Below, in pieces: positions 59,027 to 64,000 of a stretch of 64,000 bases of DNA; positions within the stretch are counted from its first letter, which is position 1; each line of letters starts with the position of its first letter. Both the position numbers and the translations under genes were made by a program. The stretch comes from Williamsia sp. DF01-3 (GTDB lineage: Bacteria; Actinomycetota; Actinomycetes; Mycobacteriales; Mycobacteriaceae): assembly GCF_023051145.1 (NCBI RefSeq), contig NZ_JALKFS010000005.1:3613733-3677732 (forward strand), given 5' to 3'. The notes under the pieces were generated by a model that did no database searches, was not told where the DNA came from, and was given only the letters and a program-made list of their open reading frames with translations.

Positions 59027-59827
59027 GTGAATTCAGTTGCGCCCGAGAACGATTCCGATCACCGGCCACTGTCCGAGCAGATCGTCCTGGTGACCGGCGG
59101 GGCCCGTGGACTCGGCGCCGCCATCACCCGGGCGTTCGCCCTCCACGGCGCGCGGGTGGTCATCAACTTCCACCGCAGCCAGGCGGCCGCCGACGCGCTC
59201 GCCGACGATTTGGGGGCCGGCCGATGCCTGGCCGTGCAGGCAGATGTCACCGATCGGAACGCCGTGCTGGACATGCTCGCAACCGCCCGTGCGCATTTCG
59301 GAGCTCCGGTCACCACCGTGATCAACAACGCGCTGATCGATTTCTCGTTCAACGGCGATGCACGGCCGACCGTCGACGCCATCGAATGGCAGGCGTTCGA
59401 CGCCCAACTAAGGGGAAGTGTTGCCGGCGCCCTGCACACCACACAGGCAGCTCTGCCCGGGATGCGCGAGGCGGGATTCGGCCGCATCGTCACCATCGGG
59501 ACCAACCTCGTCCAGAACCCGGTTGTGCCCTACCACGACTACACCGCGGCCAAGGCTGCACTACTCGCACTGACGCGGACACTGTCGGCCGATCTCGGAC
59601 CCGAGTCGATCACCGTCAACATGGTGTCCGGTGGCCTGTTGCGGACCACCGACGCCAGCGCCGCCACCCCCGAGGCGGTGTTCGATCTCATCGCCCAGAG
59701 CACACCCCTGCGACGGGTCACCACTCCCGCCGAGTTCGCCGACGCTGTTCTGTTCTTCGCCTCACCGTGGGCACGGGCCGTGACCGGGCAGAACCTGGTG
59801 GTCGACGGCGGCTTCGTCAAGGACTGA
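59027..59827 (+). CDS. short-chain dehydrogenase/reductase under TPP control
   Basis: 266 residues from the GTG at 59027, 10 bases after GGAGG; an ATG at 59018 is in frame but too close to that site. Classical SDR: TGGARGLG (23-30), NNAL (100-103), YTAAK with Y172 and K176. At the catalytic serine position 13 before the tyrosine there is T159. Closest in style to 3-oxoacyl-ACP reductases. It is alone behind the riboswitch, with no thi genes near. THI-regulated reductases of this family have been noted in comparative studies (named oarX, as I recall); substrate unknown. Confidence 0.88.
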   Translation: MNSVAPENDSDHRPLSEQIVLVTGGARGLGAAITRAFALHGARVVINFHRSQAAADALADDLGAGRCLAVQADVTDRNAVLDMLATARAHFGAPVTTVINNALIDFSFNGDARPTVDAIEWQAFDAQLRGSVAGALHTTQAALPGMREAGFGRIVTIGTNLVQNPVVPYHDYTAAKAALLALTRTLSADLGPESITVNMVSGGLLRTTDASAATPEAVFDLIAQSTPLRRVTTPAEFADAVLFFASPWARAVTGQNLVVDGGFVKD

Positions 59828-59851
59828 ATCACCGACCACGTCGCCCGCCGG

Positions 59852-61264
<1,413 letters not shown>

Positions 61265-61774
61265 CTAATGCCCCGCGCGATCGAGCTGCCCCTCACCTCG
61301 GAACGCCTCGATGGCCAGCCACTTGTTCAGGTTGTGCCGGGCGTCGGCGAGCGCGTCGTGGGCGTCGTCGGGGGCCGGAGGCAGTTCGGGACGGCCGCTC
61401 AATTCCCAGTGTTGGCGCAGCTCTCGGGTGTACCTCGGCATCGACCGGGGCAGGGCGGTCATCGGTCCCCACAATTGGCATAGCACCACGTGGTCGTAGG
61501 CGCCCACCCAGGCCCACAGCTCGATGCGGCCTTCCCCGGCGGTCAGGAACTCCAGCAGGTCGTCGCGGATGCGCGCGCGGCTACGCCATGCCTTGGACGC
61601 AGGCGACGGCAGCTTCGGCAGAACCTGTGCGCGCACCCACTGGCCTGCCCGGTCGGGATCGAACTCGGTGGACACCGCGTAGAACTCACGTCCGTCCTCG
61701 GCGACGACCCCGATCGAGACCAATTCGATCGTTCGTCCGTCCTCGATGAACTCGCAGTCGTAGAAATAACGCAC
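61265..61774 (-). CDS. RNase AS, 3'-5' exoribonuclease (Rv2179c-like)
   Basis: 169 residues of the DEDDh exonuclease fold: D6 and E8 in YDCEF, D94 in GAYDHVV, and H139 and D144 in HDALADARHN. Rv2179c of M. tuberculosis prefers adenosine-rich 3' tails (RNase AS). Small stand-alone enzyme; ends 10 bases before the aroG start side of the operon. Confidence 0.88.
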   Translation of the reverse strand: MRYFYDCEFIEDGRTIELVSIGVVAEDGREFYAVSTEFDPDRAGQWVRAQVLPKLPSPASKAWRSRARIRDDLLEFLTAGEGRIELWAWVGAYDHVVLCQLWGPMTALPRSMPRYTRELRQHWELSGRPELPPAPDDAHDALADARHNLNKWLAIEAFRGEGQLDRAGH

Positions 61775-61781
61775 CGGCGGC

Positions 61782-62489
61782 TCAGGCGGCCGGCGATGTG
61801 TTGGCGGCGGGCGGCTGACCCTGCTCCTTGAGCGAGGCGGCGTACACGTCCACGTATTGCTGGCCGCTCAGGTGCATCAACTCGTACATGATCTCGTCGG
61901 TGACGGCGCGCTCGATGAAACGGTTGCCCTCCATCCCCTCGTAACGACTGAAGTCGAGAGGCTTGCCGATCTTGACGGTGATGCGGCCGAACCGCGGGAT
62001 CGTCGTCCCGGGCGGGTTGAGTTCGCTTGTGCCGATCATGGCCACAGGGATCACCGGGACACCGCATTCCATCGCGATCCGCGCGAGGCCGGTCTTGCCC
62101 TTGTACAGTCGCCCGTCCGGCGACCGCGTTCCCTCCGGATACATCGCCATCAGGTCGCCGGTGTCGAGCTTGCGTTTGGCCGCCGTCAGGGCTCCGGCCG
62201 CGGCGTCGGCACCGGTGCGGTCGATGGGGATCTGGCTCGAGGCGTTGAAGAACCACCGCTGGAAGGCGCCCTTGGCGCCCGTTCCGGTGAAGTACTCGCT
62301 CTTGGCGAGGAAGTACATCCGCCGCGGCACCATCAGCGGCAGATAGAAACTGTCGACCACCGCAAGATGATTACTCGCCAGGATCGCCGGGCCCTTGGCC
62401 GGAAGGTTCTCCAGCCCTTCGACTTTGGGGCGCCCCAGCACTCGCAGCGCCGGCCCCATCAGGACGTATTTGAAGACCCAGTACCACAT
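61782..62489 (-). CDS. plsC: 1-acylglycerol-3-phosphate acyltransferase (paralogue 2)
   Basis: 235 residues. NHLAVVD gives H41-D46; YPEGTRSPDG is the second PlsC motif. Same position as Rv2182c of M. tuberculosis, which acylates lysophosphatidic acid, so this is the likely housekeeping PlsC. Closely related to the TetR-controlled copy at 17066-17725. Seven bases upstream of the RNase AS gene on the same strand. Confidence 0.9.
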   Translation of the reverse strand: MWYWVFKYVLMGPALRVLGRPKVEGLENLPAKGPAILASNHLAVVDSFYLPLMVPRRMYFLAKSEYFTGTGAKGAFQRWFFNASSQIPIDRTGADAAAGALTAAKRKLDTGDLMAMYPEGTRSPDGRLYKGKTGLARIAMECGVPVIPVAMIGTSELNPPGTTIPRFGRITVKIGKPLDFSRYEGMEGNRFIERAVTDEIMYELMHLSGQQYVDVYAASLKEQGQPPAANTSPAA

Positions 62490-62579
62490 GTCTTCCCACT
62501 CTCCGACGAATCACTTCCGACCGCCACTGTCACCGACACCACATACGCACAAAACCTTACCCACCCCGCTGCGGTGGCG

Positions 62580-63572
62580 TCAGCGCCTGGCCTCGGTCCT
62601 CGCGATCTGGGCTGCGCCGATCATCCCGGCCGCCTCACCCAGCTGGGTCCCGCGGATTCGCGCCATCCTCCGGTGTCCGGCACCGGTGAGCAACGCCGAG
62701 TAATGTTCGCGCGCCTCGTCGAGGAACAGGCCCGAGGACGAACCGACACCGCCTGCGAGTACCACGAGGTCGGGGTCGAACACGTCACAGCACATCGCCA
62801 GCCCCAGACCCAGCCATCGAGCGAACTCGGCGAACGCCGCCAGCGCCAGCGCATCGCCTTCGTGCGCCGCCGCCGCTATCCGCCGTCCGGTCAGCGAGCC
62901 GGGATCGTCGGCGATGTCGCGGGCGAGTTTGCTGTTCCACATCCCACCGTCGGCGATCAGCTCGACCACCGTGTCGACCAGAGCCGTTCCGCTGCAATAC
63001 CTTTCCCAACACCCGAACTTGCCGCACGAACACGGCCGGCCGTCGGGCATCACCCGCAGATGGCCGAGTTCGGGGGCCACACCGAAGCTACCGCGGTAGA
63101 TCTCGCCGTCGAGCAGCAAACCCGCTCCGATACCCGTGCCGATCGCGATGACCAATGTGTTGTGACCTCGCGCGGCCGCGCCGAAGTGATACTCGGCGAC
63201 AGCGGCGGCGTTGGCGTCGTGTTCGCAGACCACCGGCAGTCCGATCCTGCGCGACATCTCCTCGGCCACACGCGCCTCGCGCCAGGGCAGATGTGGCGAG
63301 AAGCGGATGACCTGACGATCACTGGTGAGGAACCCGGCGACGGCGACACCCACCCCGATGACGTCCCAGCGTGCGGTCAGTTCGGCGACGGTGCGGTCGA
63401 GGCACGTCTCGAGCGCCGACACCGTCGTGGGGGTCTGAGCCCGCACCGTGTCGTGCACCTGACCCTGCTCGTCGACGATCGCGGCACGGATGCTGGTGCC
63501 CCCGATGTCGATACCGATCGCCATGTCCCCGCGCTGGCCCTGACGGTTCGGCGTCGACTCGCGGGCACTCAC
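62580..63572 (-). CDS. ROK-family glucokinase
   Basis: 330 residues. ATP phosphate loop DIGGTSIRA, catalytic D119 in CEHDANAAA, GTGIGAGL, and the zinc-binding ROK signature with H171 and C181, C183, C188 (CSCGKFGCWE). Phosphorylates glucose, possibly with polyphosphate or ATP; donor not deducible. The GTG at 63572 overlaps the preceding gene's stop (GTGA); an ATG at 63524 (AIGIDIGG) is an alternative start. Confidence 0.88.
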   Translation of the reverse strand: MSARESTPNRQGQRGDMAIGIDIGGTSIRAAIVDEQGQVHDTVRAQTPTTVSALETCLDRTVAELTARWDVIGVGVAVAGFLTSDRQVIRFSPHLPWREARVAEEMSRRIGLPVVCEHDANAAAVAEYHFGAAARGHNTLVIAIGTGIGAGLLLDGEIYRGSFGVAPELGHLRVMPDGRPCSCGKFGCWERYCSGTALVDTVVELIADGGMWNSKLARDIADDPGSLTGRRIAAAAHEGDALALAAFAEFARWLGLGLAMCCDVFDPDLVVLAGGVGSSSGLFLDEAREHYSALLTGAGHRRMARIRGTQLGEAAGMIGAAQIARTEARR

Positions 63573-64000
63573 GGTTCACCCCGCGGGACGTCCCCCACCG
63601 GCTCGAACAGCACGGTGATGGGCTGATAGGTGGCGGCCCGGGCACTCGTGCCCGGCGGGCGCCGCGGCCCGGGTTCTGGACGCGCGCCGATGACCTGCTC
63701 CAGCGCCTGCTGAACGGCCTCGAGGATGGCGATCAGCTGACTGAGGAGCTGCCACAACAGATCTCCGGCCTCGTCGATGATCGTGTCGAACGCCAAACGG
63801 GCCTGACCGGCGAAGTCGGTGGCCACGAACGAGCCGTCATTCCCTGCCGCGCCGTCGCCCGCCCGTCTCGCAGCCGTCCCGTTCTCGTCGAGCAGCACGG
63901 ACGCAAAGTGGTCGACTCGCTCGAGGACACCGAGGACGAGGGTGCGCCAGGCCTCGGCATCGCCTCCTGACCGGGCGCCGCTGGGCCCACCTGCGGCCCT
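63569..64000 (-). CDS. hypothetical protein, 5' end beyond the window
   Basis: Open for 143 codons from the window edge to a stop at 63569. Mostly helical, with the amphipathic stretch LLWQLLSQLIAILEAVQQALEQ in the middle and a Pro/Arg-rich tail. Coupled to the ROK gene (GTGA). No family recognised. Start is outside the window. Confidence 0.6.
   Translation of the reverse strand, partial: RAAGGPSGARSGGDAEAWRTLVLGVLERVDHFASVLLDENGTAARRAGDGAAGNDGSFVATDFAGQARLAFDTIIDEAGDLLWQLLSQLIAILEAVQQALEQVIGARPEPGPRRPPGTSARAATYQPITVLFEPVGDVPRGEP

Overview
The window looks like chromosomal DNA of a high-GC actinomycete of the order Mycobacteriales, most likely Gordonia or a close relative. The genus is an inference. 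The order is supported by the mycobacterial-type gene order, the DNPR-type (meso-diaminopimelate) MurE, Wag31/SepF/YggT beside FtsZ, F420-dependent Ddn-like oxidoreductases, an MTB12-like antigen, LppM, MptA, PknL and an interleaved carotenoid cluster. There are no rRNA, tRNA or CRISPR loci.

Layout. (1) 1-24.6 kb: a block colinear, in reverse, with the region known in M. tuberculosis as treZ / ilvA / dnaE1 / Rv1540 / lspA / ansA / dinX / ileS. It carries treZ, ilvA, dnaE1, a tail-anchored Ser/Thr kinase, a pseudouridine synthase, lspA with a divergent lipoprotein gene, an asparaginase and dinB, and it ends in ileS under a T-box leader. An accessory stretch at 14-18 kb interrupts it: a DUF222-HNH gene, an ISL3-family element whose transposase has an in-frame TGA, and a duplicated acyltransferase divergent from a TetR gene with two tandem palindromic operators. 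(2) 24.6-45 kb: the division and cell-wall (dcw) cluster on the minus strand. In transcription order it runs mraZ, rsmH, ftsL, pbpB, murE, a stand-alone MurF C-terminal domain, mraY, murD, ftsW, murG, murC, ftsQ, ftsZ, pgeF, yggS, sepF, yggT, wag31 and a small membrane protein. Many neighbouring genes overlap by 1-4 bases (ATGA/GTGA/TGATG). (3) 45-64 kb: the PknL/AroG region (Rv2169c to Rv2182c in M. tuberculosis), into which carotenoid genes are inserted one by one: a CrtI/CrtO-type oxidoreductase and cruF before lppM, cruG after it, and crtB after mptA, with idsA2 as the likely prenyl diphosphate source. It then has a TPP riboswitch directly in front of a lone short-chain dehydrogenase, followed by aroG, RNase AS, a second acyltransferase, a ROK glucokinase and one partial gene.

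Most unusual points. The murF position holds only the third domain of MurF; the ATP-binding and substrate-binding domains are absent, although the small gene is intact and coupled to murE by an ATGA overlap. A TPP aptamer contains the only good ribosome binding site of an SDR gene of unknown thiamine link. Three single-base losses in runs of G (two in murG, one in metF) break genes expected to be intact; sequencing error is the first explanation to exclude. A HEPN-type ORF reads straight into the DUF3040 gene. The mraZ promoter carries four TGG repeats at exact 10-bp steps.
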